Both the position numbers and the translations under genes were made by a program. Below the pieces are notes generated by a model, which did no database searches, was not told where the DNA came from, and worked only from the letters and a program-made list of their open reading frames with translations. From a gamma proteobacterium SS-5 (GTDB taxonomy: Bacteria; Pseudomonadota; Gammaproteobacteria; Chromatiales; Chromatiaceae): a stretch of 64,000 nucleotides of DNA. The DNA lies in assembly GCA_009497875.2 (NCBI GenBank), contig CP032508.2, positions 1,364,001 through 1,428,000 on the forward strand, read 5' to 3'. Positions 26,664 through 35,064 of this stretch are shown piece by piece (the stretch's first letter is position 1; each line of letters opens with the position of its first letter).

Positions 26664-28112
26664 ATGCCCCATGCCAGCAAAATCCTCTCCCTGTCCCTGC
26701 TCTGCCTGTTGCTTGCCGCCCCGCTGGCGGCCAAGCCCCCGGTGGCCGAGGAGGCGGCCCAGTCCGCCAAGCCCGAGCAGCAGGAGCTGCCCATCGACGA
26801 GCTGCGCGCCTTTGCCGAGATCTTTGGCCGTATCAAGAACGACTATGTCGAGCAAATCGGTGACCGCAAGCTGATCGAGCAGGCCATCCGCGGCATGGTC
26901 AGTGGTCTTGATCCCCACTCCAGCTATTTGAATACCGATGAATATCAGGACCTGCAGGAAGGCACCAGCGGCGTGTTTGGCGGCCTGGGCATAGAGGTGG
27001 GCATGGAAAACGGCTTCGTCAAGGTGATCAGCCCGATCGACGACACCCCGGCGCAGAAGGCCGGGCTCAAGCCGGGCGACATCGTGATCAAGCTCGATGG
27101 CAAGAGCGTCAAGGGCATGACCCTGGACGACGCGGTAAAGATCATGCGCGGAGAACCCGGCTCAAAGATCACCCTGACCCTGATGCGCGAAGGGGTCGAT
27201 GCCCCGATCGAGGTCACCATCGAACGGGCCGTGATCAAGGTCAAGAGCGTCAAGCATCGGCTGCTGCAACCGGGCCTGGGCTATGTGCGTCTTACCACCT
27301 TTCAGTCGCGCTCCCTGATCGACCTGACCAACGCCATCAACCGCCTGCAGGAAAAGGCCAAGGGGCCGCTCAAGGGCCTGATCCTCGACCTGCGCAACAA
27401 CCCCGGCGGGGTGCTCACCGCTGCCGTGGCGATCAGCGACGCCTTCCTGGAGGACGGCCTGATCGTCTATACCGAAGGCCGTTTGGAGAACTCCGAGACG
27501 CGCTTCTCCGCAGGCCCCGGCGATCTGATCAATGGAGCGCCCCTGGTGGTGCTGGTCAACGGCGGCTCGGCCTCGGCCTCGGAGATCGTCGCCGGTGCCC
27601 TGCAGGACCGTCAGCGGGCGCTGATCCTGGGCAGCCAGACCTTCGGCAAGGGCTCGGTGCAGACGGTCATCCCGGTGGGCGAGCACGGAGCCCTGAAGCT
27701 GACCACGGCGCGTTACTTCACCCCCTCGGGCCGTTCCATCCAGGCCGAGGGCATAGCCCCGGACATCATCATCGCGGATCGGGAGATCGTCACCAAAGAG
27801 AAGGATGACACGGCGGCCCAGGTCAAAGAGGCCGACTTGGCACGGCATTTGAATAATGGCAAGGAGACCGATCCGGATGCCAAAAAGGCGTCCCCCGACA
27901 GCCAGGAGCACGGCAATGCCGATCAGCCAAAAGACGACAGCGATCTCAAGCAACTGCTGCAAAAGGACTATGTGCTCAACGAAGCACTCAACCTGCTCAA
28001 GGGCCTGAGCATCTTCAGTGCGCGCAGCAACAATGAGCCGACCCCAGCTTCAACCCAGGCCCCAGCCCAGGTTCCCAGCGAGCCTGGCAAGGAGACCCCG
28101 CCCCAGCCCTGA
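26664..28112 (+). CDS. ctpA: Carboxy-terminal processing protease (S41)
   Basis: A periplasmic Ser-Lys protease, 482 residues. A signal peptide (LSLLCLLLAAPLAA) is followed by a PDZ domain (about 95-175, GLGIEVGMENGFVKVISPID) and a tail-specific protease core. The catalytic Ser is in GGSASASEIVAGAL and the Lys in GSQTFGKGSVQTVIP. A polar Asp/Lys-rich tail extends past 385. The gpmI-envC-ctpA-yibQ order is conserved in gammaproteobacteria and links to cell-wall turnover. Confidence 0.95.
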   Translation: MPHASKILSLSLLCLLLAAPLAAKPPVAEEAAQSAKPEQQELPIDELRAFAEIFGRIKNDYVEQIGDRKLIEQAIRGMVSGLDPHSSYLNTDEYQDLQEGTSGVFGGLGIEVGMENGFVKVISPIDDTPAQKAGLKPGDIVIKLDGKSVKGMTLDDAVKIMRGEPGSKITLTLMREGVDAPIEVTIERAVIKVKSVKHRLLQPGLGYVRLTTFQSRSLIDLTNAINRLQEKAKGPLKGLILDLRNNPGGVLTAAVAISDAFLEDGLIVYTEGRLENSETRFSAGPGDLINGAPLVVLVNGGSASASEIVAGALQDRQRALILGSQTFGKGSVQTVIPVGEHGALKLTTARYFTPSGRSIQAEGIAPDIIIADREIVTKEKDDTAAQVKEADLARHLNNGKETDPDAKKASPDSQEHGNADQPKDDSDLKQLLQKDYVLNEALNLLKGLSIFSARSNNEPTPASTQAPAQVPSEPGKETPPQP

Positions 28113-28968
28113 GGCCAGGGGCCAGGACTGCTCCAAGCGCTCGCCCCTGCGGTGGGGCGCTGGCCGCTGGACGGGATTGCTGCTGCTGACGCTGTTCATT
28201 GGCCTGCTGCCCCTGGCCGCCTGGTCGGCCGGGCGCATGGCCATCATCATCGACGACATGGGCTACAGCCTGCGCAACGGCAAGGCCATGCTGGAGCTGC
28301 CCGGCGAGATCACCTACTCCTTCCTGCCCCATGCCCCCTACACCCCGCAGCTGGTGCAGCTGGCCGAACGGCGCAACAAGGAGATCATGGTCCACCTGCC
28401 CATGCAGGACCTGACCGGCAAGGAACTGGACCCCGGTGGCCTGACCCTGAACATGGGCCGTCAGGATTTTTTTCGAACCCTGCTCGATAGCCTGGATGCC
28501 GTACCCCAGGCGGTGGGGGCCAACAACCACATGGGCAGTCTGCTCACACGCCACGCCGGGCCCATGCACTGGCTCATGCTCGGCCTGAAGAGCTATGGCG
28601 ACCTGTTCTTCATCGATAGCCTCACCCACAACCAAAGCATCGCCCTGGACATCGCCCAGGAGGCCCAGGTGGACAGCCTGGCGCGGGATGTATTTCTCGA
28701 TCATCAGCGCAACCCGGCCAGCATCGGTCGTCAGTTCGATCAGCTACTGCGCATCGCCCAGCAAAGAGGGCAGGCCATAGGCATAGGCCATCCCTACCCG
28801 GAAACCATTACCGTTTTACGACAAAAACTGGCCAATCTGCCCCAGTCCGCTGTATCTTTGGTCAAGGCCTCCCACTTGCTTGACCCGAACCGAGAGAGAA
28901 CCCCGCTATGGCACGCATCCTCATCCCCCTGGCCCCAGGCTGTGAAGAACTCGAAGCCGTCACCCTGA
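28033..28968 (+). CDS. Divergent polysaccharide deacetylase (YibQ family)
   Basis: A secreted protein of the DUF610/YibQ family with a polysaccharide-deacetylase-like fold: MAIIIDDMGYSLRNG, FLPHAPYTPQL, NNHMGSLLT and GIGHPYPETI. The metal-binding pattern of active NodB deacetylases is only partly kept, as usual for this family. The start is uncertain: the ATG at 28033 overlaps ctpA by 80 bp and gives a 44-residue Arg/Pro-rich lead. A TTG at 28177 starts just before the hydrophobic segment and would give 263 residues. The 3' end overlaps the DJ-1 gene by 61 bp. Confidence 0.85.
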   Translation: MSRPQLQPRPQPRFPASLARRPRPSPEARGQDCSKRSPLRWGAGRWTGLLLLTLFIGLLPLAAWSAGRMAIIIDDMGYSLRNGKAMLELPGEITYSFLPHAPYTPQLVQLAERRNKEIMVHLPMQDLTGKELDPGGLTLNMGRQDFFRTLLDSLDAVPQAVGANNHMGSLLTRHAGPMHWLMLGLKSYGDLFFIDSLTHNQSIALDIAQEAQVDSLARDVFLDHQRNPASIGRQFDQLLRIAQQRGQAIGIGHPYPETITVLRQKLANLPQSAVSLVKASHLLDPNRERTPLWHASSSPWPQAVKNSKPSP

Positions 28969-29459
28969 TCGACCTGCTGCGCCGCGCTGGTCTTGAGGTG
29001 ATCAGCGCCGGGCTGGATGATCAACCGGTCAAGGCCAGCCGGGGCGTGGTACTGATACCGGACTGCGCCCTGGATCAGGTGCTGGAGCAGGAATTCGACA
29101 TGATCGTCCTGCCCGGCGGCCTGGCCGGTGCCGATGCCCTGGATCAAGACCCGCGCATCCACCAGCTCGTGCAGCGCATCGCCGCGCAGGGCGGCTACAC
29201 CGCCGCCATCTGCGCAGCCCCCAGGGTGCTGGTCGGCCTGGGCCTGCTCGATGGCCGTCAGGCCACCGGTTATCCGGGGCTGCTGGAGGCCATGGGGCGG
29301 CCCCAGGTCCAGCTGCGGGATAGCCCCGTGGTGTGCGACGGACGGGTAATCACCTCCCGTGGTCCTGGCACCGCCATGGACTTCGCCCTGACCCTGATCG
29401 AACAACTACTCGGACGCGCCGCCCGAGAACAGGTGGAAGGCCCCTTGATGCGGCCTTGA
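28908..29459 (+). CDS. DJ-1/PfpI family protein (YajL-like)
   Basis: A 183-residue protein of the DJ-1 superfamily. It has a conserved acidic residue in PLAPGCEELEAV, and the reactive Cys in the nucleophile elbow AAICAAPRVL. VITSRGPGTAMDFAL near the C-terminus is typical of DJ-1/YajL. Relatives act as chaperones or deglycases in oxidative stress; the exact activity is debated. It overlaps the 3' end of the deacetylase-like gene by 61 bp, which is unusually long. Confidence 0.88.
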   Translation: MARILIPLAPGCEELEAVTLIDLLRRAGLEVISAGLDDQPVKASRGVVLIPDCALDQVLEQEFDMIVLPGGLAGADALDQDPRIHQLVQRIAAQGGYTAAICAAPRVLVGLGLLDGRQATGYPGLLEAMGRPQVQLRDSPVVCDGRVITSRGPGTAMDFALTLIEQLLGRAAREQVEGPLMRP

Positions 29460-29533
29460 TTCATGGCTCGGGAGTCGGTCCCAGGCCCTTGTCTGCTTGC
29501 AACCCAAGCGTCACCCTTACGAGGAGAACACCA

Positions 29534-29959
29534 ATGACCGAGATTACCCAAGTCAGCGGCATAGGCCAGGCCGCCGCCGTCCTGCTCAAGGAACAGGGCC
29601 TTACCAGCGCGGAGGACCTGGCCGCTGCCAGTATCCAGGCCCTGAGCGCGGTCAAGGGCTTCGGCCCGGCCCGGGCGGCAAGGATCATCGCCAATGCCCA
29701 GCAACTGCTCGCCCAGCCGGAACCCCAGCCCCAGCCCGAGCCCGAGCCAACCGCAGAGCGGGAAAAGGCGACCGAGACGCCCCAACCCAGCGCAAAAAAG
29801 ACCCAGGAGGACAAGCCGAAGGGGGCAAAGAAGGCAAAGGCGGCCAAGGGGGGTAAGGCCAAGAACAAGAGCAAGAGCAAGGCCAAAGACAAAGACAAAG
29901 ACAAGGCCAAGAAGAAAAAGGCCAGTAAGCCAAAGGCCAAGAAAGACAAAAAGCCCTGA
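29534..29959 (+). CDS. Helix-hairpin-helix protein with histone-H1-like Lys/Ala tail
   Basis: A 141-residue protein. The N-terminus (about 1-60) is a helix-hairpin-helix pair of the kind found in DNA-binding proteins (ITQVSGIGQAAAVLLKE and LSAVKGFGPARAARII). A Pro/Gln/Glu linker (PEPQPQPEPEPT) follows. The last 60 residues are almost only Lys, Ala, Asp and Ser (for example AKDKDKDKAKKKKASKPKAK), resembling eukaryotic H1 and bacterial AlgP/Hc1 tails. It probably binds DNA non-specifically (inference). A good ribosome site (GAGGAG) precedes the ATG. Confidence 0.8.
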   Translation: MTEITQVSGIGQAAAVLLKEQGLTSAEDLAAASIQALSAVKGFGPARAARIIANAQQLLAQPEPQPQPEPEPTAEREKATETPQPSAKKTQEDKPKGAKKAKAAKGGKAKNKSKSKAKDKDKDKAKKKKASKPKAKKDKKP

Positions 29960-30045
29960 GTGGGCAGCCTTCAGCCGTCAGCCTTCAGCGGTCAGTTGCC
30001 GGCCCCCAGTCCCGAACGCCACTCCACAAAAGCTGCAAAAAAGTG

Positions 30046-30084
30046 TGGACAAGGCCTTACTCTCTGATTATGATAATCACTATC
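30046..30084 (+). promoter_or_regulatory. Fur-box promoter of feoB
   Basis: A sigma-70-like promoter with -35 TGGACA (30046-30051), a 17-bp spacer and -10 TATGAT (30069-30074). It overlaps GATTATGATAATCACTATC (30066-30084), which is close to the 19-bp Fur consensus. Repression by Fe-Fur binding over the -10 is the natural reading. The expected RNA start is near 30081, leaving a leader of about 130 nt before feoB. Confidence 0.85.
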
Positions 30085-30141
30085 AACTGAGTGGATGGCC
30101 CTATCCCCTTGCCTCCGTTTCAGGCTGTTCGCTCTCCCATT

Positions 30142-30169
30142 ACCCGGTCCCTGCGCCGGGTGTTTTTTT
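30142..30169 (+). terminator. Intrinsic-terminator-like hairpin in the feoB leader
   Basis: Six-bp perfect stem ACCCGG/CCGGGT with an 8-nt loop, followed by G and seven T (30163-30169). It lies downstream of the Fur promoter and 40 bp before the feoB ATG at 30210. It could attenuate feoB transcription or end a small RNA made from the Fur promoter; both are inference. Confidence 0.7.
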
Positions 30170-30209
30170 ACCTGGCCCAGCGCCTGCAACCCCGAGCAAA
30201 GGACCGACA

Positions 30210-32357
30210 ATGGCCGATCCCAAACAAACCACGGCAAAACCCATCAAGGTCGCCCTGGTGGGCAACCCGAATACCGGTCGTACCACCCTGTTCAATCAGC
30301 TGACCAAGTCCCGTGGCGGCACCGGCAACTATCCTCGGGTCACCGTGGGGGTCAAATCCAAGGTGATCGAGCACAAGGGCTGGGCCATCGAAGTGGTTGA
30401 CCTGCCGGGGATCTACTCCCTCAGCTCGCGCACCGATGAGGAGCTGCAAAGCCGGGAGTTCATCTACCAGCAGCAGCCGGACATGCTGATCAATGTGGTG
30501 GATATGGGCCATCTGGAGCGCAACCTGCTGCTCACCAGCCAGCTGATCGAGATGGGCGTGCCGCGCATCATCGCCCTCAATATGAAGGACGAGGCCCAGC
30601 ACAAGGGTGTCGAGGTGGAGCTTGCAACCTTCTCCACCCTGCTTGACTCGCCGGTGGTGGAGATGGAGGCACGCAACGGCAAGGGCGTCACCGAATTGCT
30701 GGATAGCATTGTGCAGGAGGCGGAAAAGGGCTTCCATCACGACCCCATCCGCATCCCCTATGACGATCACCTGGAAGAGGCCATAGAGCGGGTCACCGCC
30801 AAGTACCGCGAGCTGCACAGCGATGAGCTGAACGAAATCCAGATCCGCTGGCAGGCGATCAAGCTGCTGGAGGGTGACGATAGCGTATTGCAACAGGAGA
30901 GCGACCACAGCGCCCTGATGGCCATGGTGGAGGAGGAACAGCGCCTGCTCAAGGAGCAGCACGACGAAAGCGCCGCGTTGATGCTCAACGATGGTCGCTA
31001 CGGCTTTGTCAACGGTCTGATGCACGAGACCGTGAGCCTGAACATGGATACCGCCCTGCAGCGGGTGGATGTCACCCGGGTATTGGACTCGGTGCTGTTG
31101 CATCGCTGGTTGGGGCTGCCGCTGTTTCTCGGTTTCATGTGGCTGATGTTCGAGACCACCTTCACCCTGGGTGCCTACCCCATGGACTGGATCGACATGG
31201 GCGTGGGTGCCCTGTCGGACGGCCTCAACCAGGTGCTGCCCGAGGGCCTGTTCAAGGACCTGATCATCAACGGCATCATCGCCGGGGTGGGCGGCACCAT
31301 TATCTTTCTGCCCAATATCGTCATACTCTTTTTCTTCATCGCCCTGTTCAGCGAGACCGGTTATCTGTCCCGCTCGGCCTTTCTCATCGACCGCATGATG
31401 CACAGCTTCGGCCTGCACGGTAAGGCCTTCATCCCCATGCTCACCGGCTTTGGCTGCAACGTACCGGCGATCATGGCCACCCGCACCATAGAGAACAAGA
31501 AGGACCGCCTGGTGGCCATGCTGGTGATCCCCTTCATGAGCTGCGGTGCCCGCCTGCCGGTGTATATCCTGTTCATCAGCGTGTTCTTTGCCGACAACTC
31601 CGGCACCGTACTGTTCAGTATCTATCTGATCGGCATAGTGGTGGCCCTGTTCGCGGCGGTATTTCTCAGCAAAACGGTGGTGCGCGGGGCCAATACCTCG
31701 CCCTTCCTGATGGAGCTGCCGCCCTACCGCAAGCCCAGCTACAGCGCGGTGATGAACCACATGGGGGAGAGCGCCCTGGAGTTTCTGAAGAAGGTGGGCG
31801 GCATCATCGTCATCGGTTCCATCATCATCTGGCTGTTGCAGACCTTCCCCCAGGAGGTGCCCCTGTCCCAGGACTACGCCCAGGAGATCGCCAGCCTGGA
31901 GGCCCAGCCGGAGAGCGAGGCGCGTAATGAGCAGATCGGCGAGCTGAACAACGCCATGGCGGCGGAGATCCAGCGGGGCCGCTATCTGGGTCAGATCGGT
32001 GCGGTGATCGAGCCCATCTTTCACCCCCTGGGCTTTGACCTGAACGCCTCCATCGCCATCCTCACCGGGATTGTGGCCAAGGAGGTGATAGTGGCCACCT
32101 TCGGCGTCCTCAACGCCCAGGGTGAGGAGGCCACCGAGGAGGATACCGGTCTGAGGGCGGCCATTGCCTCCTCCATGACCGCCACCTCGGCCTTTGCCTT
32201 CATGATCTTCTCCCTGTTCTATATGCCCTGTTTCGCCACCATTGCCATGTTCTACCGTGAGTCCGACTCGTCCCTGGCCTGGACCGGCTTCATGGTGGCC
32301 TTCTCCACCAGCATTGCCTATGCCCTGGCCCTGCTGGTGGTACTGGTCGGGCCCTGA
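30210..32357 (+). CDS. feoB: Ferrous iron transporter FeoB (P-loop Lys replaced by Arg)
   Basis: Fe2+ uptake protein of the inner membrane, 715 residues. The N-terminal G domain has G1 GNPNTGRTTLFN (18-29), where the usual Lys is Arg24; G3 DLPG (64-67) and G4 NMKD (124-127) are normal. A helical spacer (about 165-265) leads to the membrane region, with about eight or more spans and two inverted Gate-like motifs (MLTGFGCNVPAIMATRTI and VIPFMSCGARLPVYILF). ATG 30210 has AAAGGA 7 nt upstream; the frame stays open far upstream but that is not coding. No feoA precedes it. Confidence 0.95.
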   Translation: MADPKQTTAKPIKVALVGNPNTGRTTLFNQLTKSRGGTGNYPRVTVGVKSKVIEHKGWAIEVVDLPGIYSLSSRTDEELQSREFIYQQQPDMLINVVDMGHLERNLLLTSQLIEMGVPRIIALNMKDEAQHKGVEVELATFSTLLDSPVVEMEARNGKGVTELLDSIVQEAEKGFHHDPIRIPYDDHLEEAIERVTAKYRELHSDELNEIQIRWQAIKLLEGDDSVLQQESDHSALMAMVEEEQRLLKEQHDESAALMLNDGRYGFVNGLMHETVSLNMDTALQRVDVTRVLDSVLLHRWLGLPLFLGFMWLMFETTFTLGAYPMDWIDMGVGALSDGLNQVLPEGLFKDLIINGIIAGVGGTIIFLPNIVILFFFIALFSETGYLSRSAFLIDRMMHSFGLHGKAFIPMLTGFGCNVPAIMATRTIENKKDRLVAMLVIPFMSCGARLPVYILFISVFFADNSGTVLFSIYLIGIVVALFAAVFLSKTVVRGANTSPFLMELPPYRKPSYSAVMNHMGESALEFLKKVGGIIVIGSIIIWLLQTFPQEVPLSQDYAQEIASLEAQPESEARNEQIGELNNAMAAEIQRGRYLGQIGAVIEPIFHPLGFDLNASIAILTGIVAKEVIVATFGVLNAQGEEATEEDTGLRAAIASSMTATSAFAFMIFSLFYMPCFATIAMFYRESDSSLAWTGFMVAFSTSIAYALALLVVLVGP

Positions 32358-32360
32358 GCC

Positions 32361-32603
32361 ATGGCCTACAGCTGGACAGTCTGGGATTATCTGACCCTGG
32401 CGGTCACCCTGCTGGTGGTATTGGGCTATGTGTTGCTGCGCATCAAGGAGGCCCTGGACGGCAAGAGCGGCTGCAACAGCTGCTGCAGCGGCTGCGGCAG
32501 CAACCAATGCCCAGCCGAACCGCCGCCAAACAGCCTGCGCGGCATAGAGATCCGTGCCGAGCCGTTAGACGAAAAATCCAAACAGGACAGTGCGCGGGAG
32601 TGA
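32361..32603 (+). CDS. FeoB-associated Cys-rich membrane protein
   Basis: An 80-residue protein with one N-terminal membrane segment (LTLAVTLLVVLGYVLLRI), then a Cys-rich cytoplasmic patch GCNSCCSGCGSNQC, and a polar tail. It matches the FeoB-associated Cys-rich small proteins sometimes called FeoC-like. It lies 3 bp after feoB, so it is co-transcribed. The cysteines could bind Fe-S or Fe2+, acting as a sensor or delivery site; unproven. Confidence 0.82.
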   Translation: MAYSWTVWDYLTLAVTLLVVLGYVLLRIKEALDGKSGCNSCCSGCGSNQCPAEPPPNSLRGIEIRAEPLDEKSKQDSARE

Positions 32604-32880
32604 TCAACCAGGCCAGCCCAAGGCTGTAGGAGCGCCCTTGGCCGCGAAGGGCTCCCACAGGCCAGCCCAAGGCTGTAGGAGCGGCCTTGGCCGCGAAGGG
32701 CGCTTAAGTTTGAAGGGTGAAGTTTGAAGGAATGAGCGCCAAATCCCCCCCCTTTACAAAGGGGGCAGGGGGATTTCTTCTGCCCCCTGGCCCGGATGCA
32801 GCGAAGCGGAATCCGAGATCAATGCGATTCACCAAAAGGGTGCGGGTTTTACGGCCAGCCCCCGGAAAGGCCCCAAATTG
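32604..32880. repeat. REP-like repeats and C/G-tract palindrome after feoB
   Basis: No gene. Two direct copies of a 49-bp unit (GGCCAGCCCAAGGCTGTAGG and so on, starting 32611 and 32660) carry the hairpin CCTTGGCCGCGAAGG. It resembles the Pseudomonas-type REP core TAGGAGCGG-CTTG-CGCGA. At 32742-32778 is AAATCCCCCCCCTTTACAAA with its inverted partner GGGGGCAGGGGGATTT. At 32792-32815 is CCCGGATGCAGCGAAGCGG, a dispersed motif whose inverse recurs in the 49-52 kb array. Confidence 0.7.
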
Positions 32881-32892
32881 GTGCAATTTTTG

Positions 32893-32926
32893 TTGAATTT
32901 ATTCAATAAAATCAGTTGCCTATAAT
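32893..32926 (+). promoter_or_regulatory. Putative porin promoter with operator-like palindrome
   Basis: A perfect inverted repeat TTGAAT-TT-ATTCAA (32893-32906) is followed 14 bp later by a consensus -10, TATAAT (32921-32926). No consensus -35 is placed at the right distance, so the palindrome may bind an activator. The porin start lies 53 bp downstream of the -10. Confidence 0.5.
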
Positions 32927-32978
32927 CGATCTACGGGTTAATATTTCAGCACCTTTACAACCTATCGAGGATAGACCC

Positions 32979-34016
32979 ATGCGCAACAAACTCCTGCCCC
33001 TGGCCATCGCCAGCGCCCTCACCAGCACCCTGGCCTCCGCCCCCCTGCTGGCCCAGGACCTGACCATCTACGGTGCCATGCACTACAGCCTGGATTATCT
33101 GGACACGGATTCCGCCGCCGTGCTGGATGACACCGACTGGGCCACCGGCGTCAATCGCGCCAGCTTCATTGGCGTCAAGGGCTCTGAGGACCTGGGCAAT
33201 GGCCTCAAGGCGATTTTCAAGATCGAATCCAACATCAACGACAGCGTTGGCAGTTTCAATACCTACGTCGGCCTGAGCGGTGACTGGGGCACGGTATTCA
33301 TGGGCCAGCATGACACCCCCTACATGATTGCCACCGATTCCCTGGATCTCTTTGTGGATACCCTGGCGGATTCCAATGTGGTGCTTGGTTCAACGGCGCT
33401 AAACGGCTCCTTTGCCCTCACCGTGCCCCAGACCATTGCCTACATCTCACCGGACATGAATGGCCTGACCCTGGCCGGTGCCTGGGTACAGCATCTGGTG
33501 GATGAACCCCTGGGCGTGAGCGACACCAACGCCGTCAGTCTGGCTGCCATGTACGCCAACGGCCCCCTGTTTGCCAGCCTGGCCTATGAAGACCACGCCA
33601 ATGGTACCGCTATTGGCGGTGCTGCGGATGCCGATGCCTGGAAGCTGGGTCTGGGTTATCAGGCCAACGGCTTTACCGCTGGCCTGGTCTATGAACAGGT
33701 GGATGGCAGCGGCCCGCTGACCGGCCTGGAAGTGGACAACCTGATGCTCAGCGCCTCCTATGCCGCTGGTAACAATGTGTTCAAGGTGCAGTATGGTGAT
33801 TCCGACTCCAACCGGGTGGGTGGTGATTTCGACTACTGGGCCATAGGCCTGGATCACAACCTGAGCCAGCGTACCAAGGTCTATGCCCTGTACACCGCAC
33901 TGGATAACGACAGCCTGGGTTTGGGCGCGCTGAACTGCGCGGATACGGTGAGCTCCAACGACCAATGCGTAGCCGACCACGACGGTCTGTCGGTAGGCAT
34001 ACAGCACAGCTTCTAA
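32979..34016 (+). CDS. Gram-negative porin
   Basis: A trimeric-porin-type outer-membrane beta-barrel, 345 residues. A signal peptide (MRNKLLPLAIASALTSTLAS...LLAQ) precedes DLTIYGAMHYSLDY, the first strand. The RASFIGVKGSEDLGNGLKA segment and loop L3 region TVFMGQHDTPY are hallmarks of porin_4 proteins. Alternating strands continue to the terminal Phe (SVGIQHSF), needed for BAM recognition. The start has GAGGAT upstream; an in-frame ATG 63 bases earlier is rejected because the signal peptide starts here. Confidence 0.9.
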   Translation: MRNKLLPLAIASALTSTLASAPLLAQDLTIYGAMHYSLDYLDTDSAAVLDDTDWATGVNRASFIGVKGSEDLGNGLKAIFKIESNINDSVGSFNTYVGLSGDWGTVFMGQHDTPYMIATDSLDLFVDTLADSNVVLGSTALNGSFALTVPQTIAYISPDMNGLTLAGAWVQHLVDEPLGVSDTNAVSLAAMYANGPLFASLAYEDHANGTAIGGAADADAWKLGLGYQANGFTAGLVYEQVDGSGPLTGLEVDNLMLSASYAAGNNVFKVQYGDSDSNRVGGDFDYWAIGLDHNLSQRTKVYALYTALDNDSLGLGALNCADTVSSNDQCVADHDGLSVGIQHSF

Positions 34017-34017
34017 A

Positions 34018-34065
34018 AACAGGAAGATGGGGGGCTGAGGACAGAAATCAGTCCTCCGTCCTCTG
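34018..34065. repeat. R2-type element between porin and holA (convergent)
   Basis: A compact copy: AGGACAGAAATCAGTCCTCC and CGTCCTCTGTC form a short hairpin directly between the porin stop and the holA stop. With only this sequence between convergent genes, a bidirectional terminator role is likely. Confidence 0.6.
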
Positions 34066-35064
34066 TCACCTGCACAGGTTCAAGCACAACCGTTCCAGCA
34101 TCAGCCAGGGGTCCTGCTTGCGCCAGCCCTTGATGCAGGCGTCCACCTCGCCGCAGCGGATCAGGGCCTGTTGCAGGCGCTGGGGGCCGAGGCGTTTGAG
34201 GGCGGCGCTGACCAATGGCTTGCGCTTGGGTGGCCAGGCCCCGTTCGCCACGGTATTGAGGTTGCCGCCCTGAGCCACTTGCTGGGCCATGGGATAGAGG
34301 CCGCGCAACTCCCGGCTGATGGCCCAGAGCACCACAGGTTCGGCCACGCCCTCACCACGCAGGCCGGCCAGTATGTGTACGCAGCGGGACGGATGACCGG
34401 CCAGGGTCTCGTCCATCAGACCAAAGACATCGTAGCGGGCGCTGTCGGCAACCGCCTCCAGCAAGGCCTCCTGACTGATCGGCCCTGGGCCGTGCAGCAG
34501 CAGGAGTTTGTCTATCTCTTGCTTGGCCGCCAGCAGATTGCCCTCCACCCGCTCCGCCAGCAGGGCGGCAACCCCAGGCTGCGGTTGCAGGCCATGGCCG
34601 CGCATACGCTGCTCCAGCCAGGCGGGCAGTTGACGGGCCTCCACCGGCCAGATCTGTAACAGAATCCCCACCCGATCCACTGCCTTGAGCCACTTGGTGG
34701 TCAGCTGCTTCTTGTCGATCCTGGGGGCATTGATCAGCAGCAGGCTGTCCTCGGGCGGCTGCTCGCACCAAGCGCTCAGGGCCTTGCTGCCCTCGTTGCC
34801 GATGGCGCTGGAGTGCAGATGCAGATCAAACAGGCGGCGGTCGCCAAACAGGGAGCGGTTGGCACCCTCATCCGCCAGCCGGTTCCAGTCGAAATGGGCC
34901 TGGGTCTCCAGGCGGATGCGTTCGCTAAAGCCCTGGGTACGGGCCTGGGCGCGGACCAGATCGGCGCACTCCAGCATCTGTAGCGGCTCGTCGCCGCTGA
35001 GCAGCAGCACCGGCGGCAAGGGCCGCTTGAGCTGGGTGGCCAGTTGTTCCGGCTTCAGTCTCAT
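34066..35064 (-). CDS. holA: DNA polymerase III delta subunit
   Basis: Clamp-loader delta subunit that opens the beta clamp. It has 332 residues. The N-terminal MRLKPEQLATQLKRPLPPVLLLSGDEP is the typical start, with the beta-interacting region in RIRLETQAHFDWNRL and the later AAKQEIDKLLLLHG and C-terminal collar helices. It overlaps lptE by 4 bp. The leuS-lptE-holA order is conserved in gammaproteobacteria. Confidence 0.94.
   Translation of the reverse strand: MRLKPEQLATQLKRPLPPVLLLSGDEPLQMLECADLVRAQARTQGFSERIRLETQAHFDWNRLADEGANRSLFGDRRLFDLHLHSSAIGNEGSKALSAWCEQPPEDSLLLINAPRIDKKQLTTKWLKAVDRVGILLQIWPVEARQLPAWLEQRMRGHGLQPQPGVAALLAERVEGNLLAAKQEIDKLLLLHGPGPISQEALLEAVADSARYDVFGLMDETLAGHPSRCVHILAGLRGEGVAEPVVLWAISRELRGLYPMAQQVAQGGNLNTVANGAWPPKRKPLVSAALKRLGPQRLQQALIRCGEVDACIKGWRKQDPWLMLERLCLNLCR

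Noticed and set aside
29694-30209. Long N-terminal extension of feoB
   Set aside because: The open frame overlaps the HhH gene and crosses the Fur promoter and terminator; the FeoB start at 30210 has a good ribosome site.
29960-30209. FeoA upstream of feoB
   Set aside because: The 250 bp hold only the Fur promoter, the hairpin and leader; no SH3-like FeoA frame is present.
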